Below are positions 10,701-23,455 of a DNA stretch of 64,000 nucleotides, piece by piece. The position numbers and the translations under genes are program-made. Each line of letters starts with the position of its first letter. Within the stretch, counting starts at the first letter, position 1. The stretch is from Cephalopachus bancanus (lineage: Eukaryota; Chordata; Mammalia; Primates; Tarsiidae), in the NCBI GenBank assembly GCA_027257055.1, contig JAPVLO010000570.1, positions 1,254,001 through 1,318,000 on the forward strand, in the 5' to 3' direction. The notes under the pieces were generated by a model, which ran no database searches, was not told the origin of the DNA, and saw only the letters and a program-made list of their open reading frames with translations.

Positions 10701-11041
10701 GTTAAAAAGACTCCACATTCCTTCTTCATAGAGTTAGGGATAAAATAAATATCAAAACAGATAACCTGTTTTCATGGAATGTACATTCTAATGAGGAGAT
10801 AGAGGCAGTGAAAATAAATCATAAATATAATATAAAATGGATAAAATATTATGAAGAAAAATAAGTAGAAAAAAAGAGAGTGAAGGGAAGAGTGCTCCTT
10901 CGGATCAGGAAGGCTTTTCTGCTGAGGTAATATTTGAGTGGAGATTTTAATGAAGTGAAGAAAGAAGCCAAAATATCTGACTCAAGAATTTGAAGCAAAT
11001 GAGTTGCTACTTCTTTTGTGCTAAAAAAATAAGTCTTTCAC
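7797..11041. other. Low-copy AT-rich DNA, probable intron
   Basis: No convincing exon, RNA gene or recent transposon. A T-run lies at 9306-9323. Sequence at about 10760-10990 ('gaatgtacattctaatgaggag', 'tcaggaaggcttttctgctgagg') resembles an old mammalian-wide interspersed repeat. Confidence 0.5.
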
Positions 11042-11425
11042 TGATATGGCTTGGATGTTGCCTCTAAAAATCTCATGTTGAAATTTGATCCACAATGTTG
11101 GAGTGGTACCTAGTGGGAGGTATTTGGATCATAGGAGCAAATTCCTCATGAATACCTTGGTGCGATTCTAGCAAGAATGAGTGAGTTCTCACCCTATTCA
11201 TTCTCAGGAAAGTTGTTTATTTAAAAAACCTGGCACTTCCTGTTCTTTCTTGCTTGTGTTCTCACCATGTGACACACCCGTTCTCCCTTGTCTTTTTGTC
11301 ATGATTGTAAGTCTCCTGAGGCCTTGCCAGTAACAGATTCCAGCACTATGCTTCCTGTACAGTCTGCAGAACCATGAGCAAAAATAAGTTTCTTTTCTTT
11401 ATAGATTACCCAGCCTCGGGTATCC
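11042..11425 (+). mobile_element. MaLR (ERVL-MaLR) solo LTR
   Basis: Begins TGATATGGCTTGGATGTTGCC and continues through 'tagtgggaggtatttggatcat', 'gtgagttctcaccctattc', 'gtaagtctcctgaggccttgcc' to 'agattacccagcctcggg'. This is the order of sequence known from MLT1/MST/THE1 LTRs. It is diverged and has no internal region. Confidence 0.8.
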
Positions 11426-12019
11426 CATGTCACCTGTCCCCACATAGACCATTAATTAATGCCCAAATCACTGTTTAACTTAACTGGTGAACTCAAAAAC
11501 AGGCCCTGCCTTGTTGTTCATCACAGTGACTTTAGAATCACATTTATGGCCACAGAGGTGATTTTACAGCCATCCTGTAATCATGATGTCATTTTGTCCT
11601 CTGGGGATCTGGCTCTTCAACAAGAGATCATATGCTTCATGTACATGGCCTCTGCCCTTTATGAAAACAGATACATGATAGTGTATTTGCTTTCTTAACA
11701 AAACTATTCAGATAGGGTTCATTCAACACAAACCCATCTGTGGTATGGAATCTTCTTTGGAAATGTTTATGCATAAGGAAAATCCTGATTCTAAAACAAT
11801 GAAACTTATAGTAAGATTCTTTCTCATAATGTAAAAACGGAACTATGTTGATATTTGCAGGGAAAGGTTTCAGGAAGAAAGAACATTAATTTCAAGGGCT
11901 CTGAGATGAGTGTTGTTGATATGTTCAAATACAGAAAGATCAGTGCATCTGGAGTACAGTGCTCAACAGAATGTAGGAGATGATTTGGGGAAAGTAACAA
12001 TAATGAAAAAGATTTTAAT

Positions 12020-12130
12020 ACAGCATTAAAAATAAGAAATACCTTTTGTAAACACTTACTATGTGCCAGGCACAAAGCAGTTTGCATATGTTTTCTCATG
12101 CCCTCAAAGAAAATCTTAAATGTGAGGATG
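12020..12130 (+). repeat. MIR- or L2-like fragment
   Basis: 'acacttactatgtgccaggcac' followed by 'gcatatgttttctcatgccctca' matches the common 3' core of MIR/L2 type repeats. Confidence 0.5.
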
Positions 12131-14712
12131 GCGCTCACATCTGCAATTGATATTTCTTCAAGTATTACTTTGTTAAATATATGTTGCTGTCAGTTATCTT
12201 CTTACAAGGCAAAATAGTGTAACTTTCTAATGTTCAGAACTAGCCCTGTTTTAGTTAACTTTATACTGCATTAATCAGTAAAGACTGTTATCTCAAAAAC
12301 AGAGTAAGGAATGAACTACAACTTTATTGTTATTTATAGAAAGGTTAAGGTTAAATATTTTGCTTTAAAACATAGCATTGTATTACACTAGGTTATATAA
12401 GTCATTCAAGTGCTTTACTAAATTTAGAACATTTTGAAATATAATTTAGATTTAATGCAACGATTCCTAATCTTTCTAAAACTGGAGCCTCTGTTGGTTG
12501 ATTTCAAATACTTGCTACTCACAGCCTTATTCCTGAGAGTAAAATACCATAGTCTTAGTGACTAATTCCCGACAGTATGGTATCACATACATCTTTAAGT
12601 ACATTCATTAAAATATATTTAATACTTGAGAAATTTGGGACTCATTTCCATCTAGGGATTTGGTGATACTTTAGGGCATTGTTACTTTAAATATTATAGT
12701 AAAATATCTCTGGCTATTATTTCTAATATATGAAAGGCAAATATTACTTTATTTCTGCATTTGGAAATGAAAATAAAGAACCTACTGTGTCTTGTACTAT
12801 TTAATATATAACTTCAAGAACAATCTATTAATTATATTGACCTGTTGTAAATGCCACAAATGTTTAGTCACTTTGTACTTTACTTTGAAGATTTCTTCTT
12901 AAATTTGCAATTATTCTTTCTTACTTTTATAAGACATTTGCTGCTTATTGTTAATCCTGTTGATGTCTTTTGGTGTTATAAGTCCTATGACTTTATAAGT
13001 TAAAATAGTTTCAATGTTTTAAACACATATATGTACATGTGCATAGGTATACATACATTTATGTACGTATGTAAGTGTGGATCCTTTTGTTTAAAGAAGA
13101 AAATTGAAATCAAGAGAGAGGACTGGGAAACATTGGATTCTTAATTGAGAAATAATATTTCACAAGATGAACCTAAAACATCTTGTAGCATCAGCAAATA
13201 AGAAGTGTTAAAACAAATAATAGAGGTAAGTCAAAGGCACACAGAAGCCAACTAAAAGAACTTCCAGTGGCCTAAACTGGAACAATTTAAACAACAAAAT
13301 GAAGGTATATTAGATAAAGCAAAGCATAGGTTAAACTCTGATGCGTTCATACTGATATAAATGAATTAGAGAGAAAAGGCAATTTCTGTACAGAAGAATA
13401 CCAAATAATTTATTTAAACACTGCCCCAAGAAAGTGGAGCAGAATATAGAACCTTACGTGTAAGCTGCACATAGTGACTTCTTTACAAAAAGCGAGTACA
13501 ATGTGGAAGCTGGGTAGGAAAGCGTGCATTTATACCATTAGTAAAGAAACCTGACAAACATTACCTTAGCCAGGTATTCAAAGTTATCATCAAATGTGCT
13601 CAAAATTGCATAGATTTTTAGCATTCTCACTACCAAAAAATGATAATTTGATGCAGTAATAGATATGATTTGTATGATTAAATCTTTCTATAATATATAC
13701 ATAGATCAAAATACCACATTGTACCTCATAAATTCACACAATTAATATTTGTCAATTAATTTTTAAAATTTGAAAAACTCATATTGACAGTATGTACACT
13801 TAGTATGCTATTACGAGAATGACACTTCATATCTGTTGTTTTTCTCCCCCAAAACACATCAATCCAATCTAATAATGAGAAAAACGTCAAATAAATTCAA
13901 ATAAGAGAGCATTCTCCAAAATATCGGGTAAGTAATCCTGAAACTGTTAATGTCATCAAAAAAGAAAATCTGAGAAACTATCATAACCTATAAGAGTCTA
14001 AGGAGACATGATAAATAAATGTAGTGTGAAACAGCAAAGGGACCCTTGGAACTAACTGAGGAAATCTGAATAAAGATGGGTTTTAGTTAACAAGTATGTT
14101 TCAGTATTGCTTACATAATTATAAAATATTTACCAAAGCAGTAAAATATTAATAATAGGAGAAACTAGGTGTAGGGCATATGAGAACCCTATATTATGGC
14201 TAAACTATCACAGGTTTTCTTAAAACACACACACGCACGCACACACAATATTTTAGCAAGAGCTATCTTAGTAAATAGATATTTTAAATCAACAAGAAAG
14301 GATCTTTCAATTGTGAAAACTGGGTATTGGTTGTTGTGTGTTTTGCTTATTTTCTTTGGCAACTAGTTAAAAGGATACTGAGTCAAAATCAATGAGCGGT
14401 TACCTCCTACAATGCATAAATTTTACACATTGGCAACAAGATAGTATCTTAAATACAATCTTAGGGAAATTAGCTAAATTGTGATAAAATCTGGTAACTA
14501 CAAGCAATGTCTAATCTTATCGAGATGATAATAATTGTGGCTATCATTTAGTGTGTACCAACTTTAAAGGTATAGGAAGTAATAAGAACACTGTTGAATA
14601 TAACAAAACATATAGTGTTAATCACTGAAGATATTACAGAGACTAATGAATTAGCATGTATTTATCGACACATTAGAACATATCTTGCCACTTAAAAAAA
14701 CTGCTATCTAAA
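12131..14712. other. Low-copy AT-rich DNA
   Basis: Nothing coding seen. A short (CA)n run lies at 14225-14247. The region 13100-14200 is A-rich and may be an ancient unrecognised repeat. Confidence 0.5.
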
Positions 14713-15010
14713 CCGGGCTTGGTGGCTCAGCCGGTAACCCTGTGCCTTTGGGAGGCTGAGGTGAGTGGATTCCCTGAGCCCGAGGGTTCGAGACCCACCT
14801 GGGCAGCGAGACCTCATCTCTACAATAAATCAAGAAATCAGCCGGGCGTGGTAGCGCAAGCCTGTAATTCCGGCTACTCGGAAGGCGGAGGCGGAAGGAT
14901 CGCCGGAGCCCAGCAGGTCGAGGCTACGGTGGCCGGGAGCGGCCACTGCACTCCAGTCTGGGTGACAGAGTGAGACTCCAACTCAAAAACAAACAAACAA
15001 ACAAAAAAAC
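14713..15010 (+). mobile_element. Alu, plus strand
   Basis: Full dimer from 'ccgggcttggtggctcagcc' to an interrupted A-tail (caaacaaacaaac). Imperfect TSD CTGCTATCTA 14701-14710 against CTGCTGTCTA 15012-15021. Confidence 0.95.
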
Positions 15011-15021
15011 CCTGCTGTCTA

Positions 15022-15895
15022 TGATTTAATCTCTCAGGACAAAAGCAATTTTATTTATGTAAGACAAGTTTTCTTATATGAAAATCTTTATCTTCCTGTG
15101 CTAAATGAAAACTATAGCCATTGATTGTATTTTATTTATGTTGTTTCTGTTCCATGTACTTAATAACTTCAATTAAGAGAATAGAAATTTGTACCCCTAG
15201 TGGTTCAGAAGTTAAATTTTGTAAATAGACTTTAAAATAATGACTTGAAAAAAGGTGATTAGAAGTGAGAAAACCTAAATCAAATAGTTTTGTTATCTGA
15301 TGTTTTAAGATAGAGCAGGTATTATTGAAATTTTAAACAAAAAAAATTACATAAGGGGTTACTCAGGAAGCACCATAAAATATGTATTTCTTAAATCAAT
15401 ATATAGGTATAATTATATATCACTATCATTTACACTGGAAGAGAGCAAATATCAATGACCACATTTATTGAAACTGATGAAATAAATTCATAGTTCTTTG
15501 TTCCTCCTAGTTATTTCAGATTGTCATTATTAGTCACAGGAACTTATCTGTTGCATACTTTCAAATGTTACTGTACAGAATGTTCCTTTTGCCTTCCTCT
15601 CCCCCTGTCTATTATTTTTGCTTCCTCAGTAGAATTACCAAACACCTTGCAATTTTTTCAGCAGATCTTTAATGTAGGCAATTTGTCCTTGATCATGCCA
15701 CTGCTAGCTTACTCAGTGGAAACTATCTGTAAAATTCCTTATCTACCTTTGCCCTGTAAAACTACACTTCAATCAAGCACAGTAAGATTCAGGTGTCCCT
15801 TTCTGGTTAATATTGATTACAGTACCCATAACAAAACTAAAGAAACAACTATATGAGCAACAGTCTATCACATAAAATTTAAGTAACATGACAAT
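15022..15895. other. Low-copy AT-rich DNA
   Basis: An open frame of 111 codons at 15521-15856 has no recognisable domain and no splice or start context that stands out; I do not call it a gene. Confidence 0.5.
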
Positions 15896-16800
15896 TTATT
15901 TATTTATGTTTTTATATTCAAGAGGTACATGTGCAGGTTTGTTACATAGGCAAAATGCGTGATGGTGAGGTTTGGACTTCTATTGAACCCATCACCCAGG
16001 TAGTGGGCTTGGTACCCAATGGGTGATTTTTCAATGCTTACCCTTACCCTCTCCCTCTTCCTTTTAGGAGTTCTCATTCTTATGCCCATGTGTATTCAGT
16101 GCTTAATTCCCACTTATAAATGAGAACATGTAATATTCAGTTTTCTGTTTCTGTGATCATTAAGCTAAGAATGATGATCTCCAGCTTTATCCATGTTGCT
16201 GCAAAAGACATGATTTTGTTCTTTTTTATGGACGTGTAATATGCCGTGGTGTATATGTAACACATTTTCTTTATCCAGTCCATTGTTGATTCCACGTTTG
16301 GTTGATGCAATACTTGGTCGGTTCTATGCTTTTGCTAGTGTGGATGGTGTTGCAGTAAATATATGAGTGCAGATTTTCTTTGGTAAAGTGATTTGTGCTC
16401 CTTTGGATATGTAACCAATGGTAGGATTGCTGGGCTGAATGGTAAATCTATTTTTAATTCTTTGAAAAATCTCCAAAGAGCTTTCCAGAGGGGTTGGGCT
16501 AGCTTACATTCCCCAAAACTGTGTAGGACTGTTTCCTTTTCTCTGTAACCTCACCAACATCAGTTTATTTGATTTAAAAAAAAAAAAATAGCCATTCTGA
16601 CTGGTGTGAAATAATTATATTTTTATAATCTTATTTTGACTTTGATCTGCATTTTCTGGTAATCAATGATACTTAACATTTTTGGTATGTTTTTTGGCAG
16701 CTTGAATGCTTTCTTTTGAGAAGGGTCTGTTCATGTCCTTTGCACACTTTTTAAAGGAATTATTTTTTCCTGTCACTTCATTTGAGTTACTTTTTATTTT
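15896..16800 (-). mobile_element. L1 3' end, minus strand
   Basis: Reverse complement of an L1 3' UTR and ORF2 end: 'aagaggtacatgtgcaggtt', 'tgttacataggcaaaatgcg', 'gagaacatgtaatattcagtt', 'ggattgctgggctgaatgg'. Truncated at its 5' side near 16800. Confidence 0.9.
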
Positions 16801-17768
16801 TTAAATTGCATTTATTTATTTATTTAGATTTAAAGTATACAAGTGTATGTTTGTTACATAGGTATATTGCATGATGGTGAGGCTTAGACTTCTATTGAAC
16901 CCACCACCAAGTTAGTGGACAAGGTACTCAGTGGGTAGTTTTTCAACTCGTATTCCTCTACTTTCTTCCTTTCTATCTTTAGGCATTTCTCAGTGTCTGT
17001 TGTTCCCATTTTACTTCCCGTGTGTATATAGTTTTTGGCTCTTGCATATAAAGGAGAACATGTATTATTAAATTCTCTATTTTCTCTATTTTTCACTCAG
17101 GATTATGGTCCCTAGCTGTATCCATGTTGCTAAAAGGACATGATTTTGTTATTTTTTATGACAACATAGTATTACATGGTATATATGTACCACATTTTCC
17201 TTATCCGGTCTACCGTTGATGGCCACCCAGGTTGGTTCCATGTTTTTGAGATTGTGAATTGCGTGGCAATAAATATACAAGTGCACGTGTCTTTTTGGTA
17301 GAGTGCTCTGTGCTCCCTTGGGTATCTTCTCAGTAGTAGGATTGCTGGATTGAATGGCAAATCTATTTTTAGTTCTTTGTGAAATCCCCAAACTGCATTC
17401 CTCAGGAAATTAACTAGTTTGTATTCATCCCAACAATGTAGGAGCATTTCCTTTTTTCTGTACCATCACCAACATCTGTTGTTTTTTTGTTTTTTTAATA
17501 AGACTTATCCTGACTGGTGTGAGATTGTATCTCCTTGTGATTTTGATTTGCATTTCTCTGATTATTAGTGATATTGATCATTTTTTCATATGTTTCTTGG
17601 CTGCTTATATATGTCTTTCTTTGAGAAGTGTCTTTTCATGTCTTTGCATACTTCTTTAATAGAGTTATTATTTTTTTCATTTTCTGTCGATTTGAATTCT
17701 TTATAAATTCTAGACATCAGTCCTTTGTTGAATGCATAATCTGCGAATATTTTCTTTCATTTTTTAGG
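16801..17768 (-). mobile_element. Second L1 3' end, minus strand, adjoining the first
   Basis: The same L1 3' sequence starts again at about 16810 and runs to 'gcgaatattttctttcattt' near 17768. The two copies are in the same orientation and cover the same part of L1, so this is either two insertions into nearly the same place or a local tandem duplication. Confidence 0.88.
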
Positions 17769-18396
17769 TAAGAAACAAAACTACTTAATTTAGTTTGAAG
17801 TATGCTGCAGCATTCAACAAACCAGGTGCTTAACTAAGATGTTGGTATTAAAAAGAAAATGTCTCCATTAAAGAATTACTGGTTGAGCCCCCGCCTATAT
17901 ACATTATGCTTTTCCAGGAATACTAAGGACCAAAAAGGTAAATAATACATGCTAGTACCCACTAGAGGCTTATGATATGGTTGGAGAGAGAAAGTATGTT
18001 CACCTGAAAGGTTCTATGGCCATAAAAAAGAAGTAAACTATAAAAACGGTTGAGGTGGATTAGACATTTATCTCTATAAGCATTCAAATACAAGAAAAAT
18101 TCATTCTAGCCAGAGAAAGTTTGATATGATTCATAGAGGTCACATGATTTGAGATGACTCTTGAGAAATAGAAAACATTTTGATGCAGTTATGAGGACGA
18201 ATAACTTCTAGGCAGAAGAACAAAAACTTTCTATGCATAAAGGTAAGGAAGCAGAGAAGTTTAAGCTGTGCTAAAATGGCAGAGTTTAGTTTGGTCAAGG
18301 TGAAGGATATATATTGGAGAAGAATATAAAATTAAGTGATTGAAAGGAAGGCCAGGGCTAGATTATGGAGACTCTTAAAAGAAAGAATAAGGACAC
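17769..18396. other. Low-copy DNA with traces of an old repeat
   Basis: From about 17900 the text ('tatgatatggttggagagag', 'ggccagggctagattatgg') has the look of an old mammalian-wide repeat. No coding signal. Confidence 0.4.
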
Positions 18397-18404
18397 TGTC
18401 TGCC

Positions 18405-18679
18405 TTTTTTTTTTTTTTGAGTTGAAGTCTCACTCTGTCACCCAGACTGGAGTGCAGTAGCTGCTCCCAGCCACCGCAACCTTGACCTGCTGGGCTCCAG
18501 CAATCCTTCCGCCTCAGCCTTCCAAGTAGCTGGAACTAGCCCGGCTAATTTTTTGATTTATTGTAGAGATGAGGTCTCACCAAGTTGCCCAGGCGGGTCT
18601 CGAACCCGCCGGCTCAGGCAATCCACTCACCTCAGCCTCCCAAGGTGCAGTATTACATGCTGAGCCACCAAGCCTGGTT
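18405..18679 (-). mobile_element. Alu, minus strand
   Basis: T-tail then 'gagttgaagtctcactctgtc' to 'gagccaccaagcctggt'. A small internal gap near 18540 removes part of the right arm. TSD TGTCTGCC at 18397-18404 and 18680-18687. Confidence 0.93.
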
Positions 18680-18687
18680 TGTCTGCC

Positions 18688-20579
18688 GTTTTTAAAAAAA
18701 AATTAGATCTTATTGAACCTTAAGAAATCTCGGATATAATTTGTGTATGTAAATATTTTTAGAGAGGTTCCATCTTCTTTCATTACGTTGTCAAAATTTC
18801 CATTTTACAAGAAGATATAAGAAGTACTAATGTAGACAATGAAGAATCAGTGAACACTTTCAAAATATGAAATGAAATAACATAATGGAAAATTTGTTAT
18901 TGAACTTCCTGAGCTACAGATGAAAATAATCTGTAATTTTTAGTTGATCTTTGCAAGTATGTTTTTCTAGATAGTCAAACACTTCACTTTTATTCTTAGG
19001 CTAATTGACATCTTGACACATGTTATCTAATTTACCAAAAAAAAAAATTGAAGCTCTTAAATACTTTTTCAGAAATATGCTTCTACACTCTGGTGGTCTA
19101 AGCTGCTATAGTATGGCACCATTTGAAACCGTACCCACCTGTTATAGCGTGTTCTGCTCTGGAAGTCAGTGGCCATGGACTCTTTATCCCTAAGGCTTCA
19201 CCATCATTCAATCACATTCACTTATGTGCCTGCAGCACTTCAACCATCGCTATCAGAAGCCTCGGTCTAACGGAAAAATTGAGACCTTGGCATTCAGGAT
19301 TACAAGTAACCTTCCCTTCCCAGGGAACAATTGGACCTGCACAGCATGGAAGCCACTGAACAACTGGCTGGCCACTGCACCCACACATGCCAGTATGTGC
19401 CCATGACCAATCTGAAACCCAGTCCTTTGATGGCCCTGCCTCCCTGAAGTGCTTGCTACCTACACATGCCCAATCTGACAACCAGCCTGGTGCCCCCTCC
19501 CTCTACAAGACTGTGCCATTGCTATTCTAAAATTCCACAGCTGACACCATTGAAAACATAGCTGATGAGTATTGCAGCTGAAGAAACAGCATAAAGGCAC
19601 ATTACTGAACCCACTCAGAACCAAAGCCAATATGCCATAAACAATCAAGAGCTACGGGAGGAAAAAAATCTGTCCCTACGAAAGCTGTTTCATAAAATTG
19701 GAGAAAGGAGTTGTTATACTTTATACACAGATATCAACCAGGTTCAATGTAGGTTTTTATTCCATGTATAACTTATAATTTATCTTTTAAAAGATTGAAT
19801 CCACAATCTGCTGAGCAGCCTGCTAAATTCTGGGATGCAAGAAATGATCTGGCATATGCCAGCTGTTGTAATTATCCTGATTTTGACAAAATGTATTTGT
19901 AATTGAAGGAAGCTGAAAGACCACCTAGGAGGTTCCCAGTGACAATAAAGAGAAAACACAACCATGAGTGTTGGAAAACTATTGGCATTATACATAATGG
20001 AATGTAGTGTGATCATTTCTCTCAGTTCAGGAAAAAATATGTGATGGAACTCCAACAAAGTCGAAAACCTACTTTGGAGTTCCCTTGCCAGATGATGATT
20101 TGCTGGGCAATCAAGATCATTAGGCTTAAGGAGAAACACCTGCATGCTACCTACTTCTGGGCTTAATTGGAAGCTGTTTCCTAATTACATCAGGAGGCTG
20201 AGTGTAGGCCAATGGCAAAAATGTCAGAAGAAATGAAGGTAGGCTCAAGGCTACATGAAGAGTTAAAAATTCATGCCCTTTAACTGCAGCTTAAGACTCG
20301 AGATTATTTCTTTCCTTGAATGAATTGATGCAAGCCCATAGTATTTAAGACTACACGTTGCATTGTTCAGGGATTGAAATATGTGAAACCACAAACAAAG
20401 TTGCTAGGTCAATTTTTTTTTTAAGTATAAAGAGAAGGTCCTTCTCCCTATGGAAGCCATGTGGAAAGAATACAGTCCCATATGGAAAACATGGTTTGTA
20501 TCCAAGGGGTTAGAGTTTTATGATCATTTCATGGGGTTCACGAAAGGAGACACTTTTAGCAACAAGCTAATTTTAGGTG
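18688..20579. other. Unassigned DNA, less AT-rich block at 19090-20160
   Basis: The block has more balanced base composition than its surroundings, overlapping short open frames on both strands (19123-19648), and two similar phrases: 'cacacatgccagtatgtgcccatgaccaatctgaa' split around 19383-19420 and 'acacatgcccaatctgacaa' at 19462. It may be an old ERV internal region or a degraded pseudogene. I recognise no protein. Confidence 0.35.
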
Positions 20580-20785
20580 ATGTGTTCATAACTGGGTGCA
20601 TGTAGTATGAGATTTAAATGTCACTGATGCACATTGTATGAAAAGTCTTTATAACTTGGGGCATGTTGTATAAGATATGTCTTCTACTGTTTATGTTGTA
20701 TGTGATGTGTTCATAACTGTATGCATGATGTATGAGATGTGTTTGTCACTGTTGCACACTGTATCCTATGTGTTTATAACCGAGA
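20580..20785 (-). repeat. ~190-bp tandem repeat, inverted copy at left edge
   Basis: 'tgtatgagatgtgtttgtcactgttgcacactgta' type sequence is the reverse complement of the unit found at 20999-22240. Orientation flips near 20785. Confidence 0.8.
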
Positions 20786-21014
20786 GCACATTTCATACAA
20801 CAATGCCCCAAGTTAGAGATACATTTCATCCAAAGGGCAACAGTGCCAGACATAGCTCATCCAAAATTGCACCGTGTAACATTGTCTCATTTGGTGTGCA
20901 ACAGTGAGGTACATATCTCATACAATATGTCCCCAGTTTGAGAACACCCACTTACATCATAGAACAGTTAAACACACAGTTCACACAACGTGCCCCATGT
21001 TAGACACATTTCTT

Positions 21015-21309
21015 TTCTTTTCTTTTCTTTTTTGAGTTGGAGTCTCACTCTGTCGCCCAGACTGGAGTGCAGTGGCCGCTTCTGGCCACCACAGCCTCGA
21101 CCTGCTGGGCTCCGGCGATCCTTCCGCCTCAGCCTTCCCAGTAGCCGGAATTACAGGCATGCGCTACCACGCCCGGCTGATTTTTTTTATTTACTGTAGA
21201 GATGAGGTCTCGCTGCCCAGGCGGGTCTCGAACCCACGGGCTCAGGCCATCCACTCACCTCAGCCTCCCAAAGGCGCGGGATTACAGGCTGAGCCACTGA
21301 GCCCAGCTG
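21015..21309 (-). mobile_element. Alu, minus strand, inside the tandem repeat
   Basis: TSD AGACACATTTCTT at 21002-21014 and 21310-21322, perfect. The T-tail is 'cttttcttttcttt'. Confidence 0.95.
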
Positions 21310-21383
21310 AGACACATTTCTTACATTGTGCAACAGTGACAGACATAGGCCACCCAAAACAGCTTGCAATATGAAAGAATCTT

Positions 21384-21662
21384 AGCCGGACTCGGTGGCT
21401 CAGCCTGTAATCCCATGCTTTGGGAGACTGAGGTGAGTGGATTGCCTGAGCCCGCAACTTGGTGAGACCTCATCTCTACAATAAATCAAAAAATTAGCCA
21501 GGTGTGGTAGTGCACACCTGTAGTTCCAGCTACTTGGAAAGCTGAGGAGGAAGGATTACTGGAGCCTAGCAGGTCGAGGCTGCAGTGACTGGGAGCAGCC
21601 ACTACACTCCAGTCTGGGCGACAGAGTGAGACTTCAACTCAAAACAAACAACAACAAAAAAA
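21384..21662 (+). mobile_element. Alu, plus strand, inside the tandem repeat
   Basis: From 'gccggactcggtggctcagcc' to a mixed A-tail. TSD GAAAGAATCTT upstream against GAAATAATCTT downstream. It lies only about 75 bp from the oppositely oriented Alu at 21015. Confidence 0.93.
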
Positions 21663-22235
21663 GAAATAATCTTATTCAACATGCAATAGTGATGGACACA
21701 TCTCATACAGCATGCATGCAGTTGTGAAAACACCTGCATACAACATAAAAGACTTAAACACACATTTCACACCACATGCTCCATATTAGACAAGTATTTC
21801 ATACAATGTACAACAATGAAAGATATAGCTCAGACAAAAATGAAGCCAGTATGAATTATTCTCATTTAATGTGCAAAAGTGAGGGAAACATCTCTTCCAG
21901 CATGCATCTGGTTGGGGAAAAACTCCCACATAAAACACAAAGCAGTTAAATACACATTTTGCATGACATTCCCCAAGTTAGAGACACATTTCATACAACA
22001 TACAACAGTGATAAACATACATACATCATACAAAAATGCACCAGTATGTAATAATCTCATTCAACATGCAACAATGAGAGACACATCTCATACAGCATGT
22101 ACCCAGTTGCAAAAATATCCTCATACAACATAAGACAGCTAAACACACATTTCATACAACATGCTCAATATTAGAGACATATTTCATGCAACATGCAACA
22201 GTGGCACACATATTTCATCCAAAAATAGATGGTAC

Positions 22236-22462
22236 ATGTTATTCTGAGTTATGTCCCTCGGTGTTACACGTTGCATGAAATGTGTGTCTTAATTGAGGCA
22301 TGTTGTGTGAAATGTGTGTTGAACTGTTTTATGCTTTATGCAAGTGATTTATCAAGTAGATACATGCAGTAGGAGATGTGTTCCTCAGTATTGCCTGTTT
22401 AATGAGATTGCTTCTCCCTCAGTGCATTTTTGGATGAGCTATATCTGTCACTGTTGTAAGAA
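22236..22462 (-). repeat. ~190-bp tandem repeat, inverted copy at right edge
   Basis: 'gcatgaaatgtgtgtcttaattgagg' to 'gatgagctatatctgtcactgttgt' reads as the unit's reverse complement. The array thus begins and ends with inverted copies. Confidence 0.8.
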
Positions 22463-22837
22463 AGAGATATCATAGCAAAAAGCCAAGTAGAAATACAGTA
22501 TCTAAATAATTAAATGACTGAAGTAAAAGACAAAATACAATTGAAAACTTAAGCCATAGACTAGATTAAGCAGAAAAAAATTCTGAACTTGGAGCAAAGT
22601 CTTTTGAAATAACCTGATCAGAGAAGAAAAAAAAAAATAATAAAGAATTTAAATGGTCTTATGAGCCACCAGTAAGCAAACAAACTTTACCAATTTAAGA
22701 GTATCAGAGGGAGAAAACCTGTTTAACAAAATAGCTGAAAACTTCTCAAGTCTGGGGAGAAATATGATAATCCAGGCTCATGAAGCTCAAAGGTTTCCAA
22801 TTAAATTTAACCCAAAATGATTTTCTCAGAGGTACAT

Positions 22838-23211
22838 TATTAACAACAGTGACAGACACATCTCATACAACATACACCAAGATAAAAATGCATTCAATGT
22901 GCAATACCTGCATACAACATAAAAACACTTCTCATACAACATGCAACAGTGTGGGGTACATGTCATATAGCATGCACCCAGTTGTGAAACACTCACAAAC
23001 CATGTCAAACAGTTAAACACACATTTCACAAATCATGCCCAAGTTAGAGACACATTTCACTCAACATGCACAGTGACAGACACATTTCATTCAAAAAGCA
23101 CCTAGCATGATATAACTCATTCAATGTGCAACAGCAAGAGACATCTCATACAGCATGCACTCATTTGTGCAAGCACTGTCACAGAACCTAAAACAGTTAA
23201 ACATACATTTC
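22838..23211 (+). repeat. ~190-bp repeat, further copies inside the L1
   Basis: About two units ('cagacacatctcatacaaca', 'aagttagagacacatttcact') sit between L1 ORF1 pieces. Confidence 0.8.
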
Positions 23212-23296
23212 AATTGTATTTTTATCTTTTACTTCAGTCACTTAATTCTTTAGAGACAATATTTCTGCTTGGCTCTTTGTCATGATATCTCTTTGT
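23212..23296 (-). repeat. Inverted duplicate of an L1 segment (22463-22548)
   Basis: 'caattgtatttttatctttta' and 'gatatctctttgttgaatt' are the reverse complement of the L1 text at 22463-22548, about 80 percent similar by eye. It is flanked on both sides by the ~190-bp repeat. Confidence 0.8.
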
Positions 23297-23455
23297 TGAA
23301 TTTGTATGATATAATCCATTCAATGTGATCAATGAGGGACACATCTCATACAGCATGCACCCAGTTGTGAAGACATCCACATACATACAATGTAAAACAG
23401 TTAAATACATGTTTCACAAATCATGCCCAGGTTATAGACACATTTAATCAACCTA
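23297..23455 (+). repeat. ~190-bp repeat, last copy
   Basis: 'cacatctcatacagcatgcacccagttgtg' type text, ending near 'tagacacatttaatcaac' before L1 ORF1 resumes. Confidence 0.75.

Larger units (their letters stand above)
20786..22235 (+). repeat. ~190-bp tandem repeat array, direct orientation
   Basis: The landmark 'agttagagacacatttcat' or a variant recurs at about 20811, 20998, 21783, 21976 and 22168. After removing the two Alus, spacing is 187-193 bp. Each unit has several shorter, related phrases of the form 'catttcatacaacatgc' and 'cagtgagagacacatctcat', so the unit itself arose from a repeat of about 30-40 bp. Copies are clearly diverged. No family name recalled. Confidence 0.85.

Noticed and set aside
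14719..14973. Open frames within Alu elements (also near 21000, 27440, 30175, 34672, 51154, 53747)
   Set aside because: Alu sequence is often open by chance on its antisense strand; no splice or coding support.
22780..23029. Overlapping 67- and 78-codon frames
   Set aside because: They are translations of the ~190-bp repeat on both strands.
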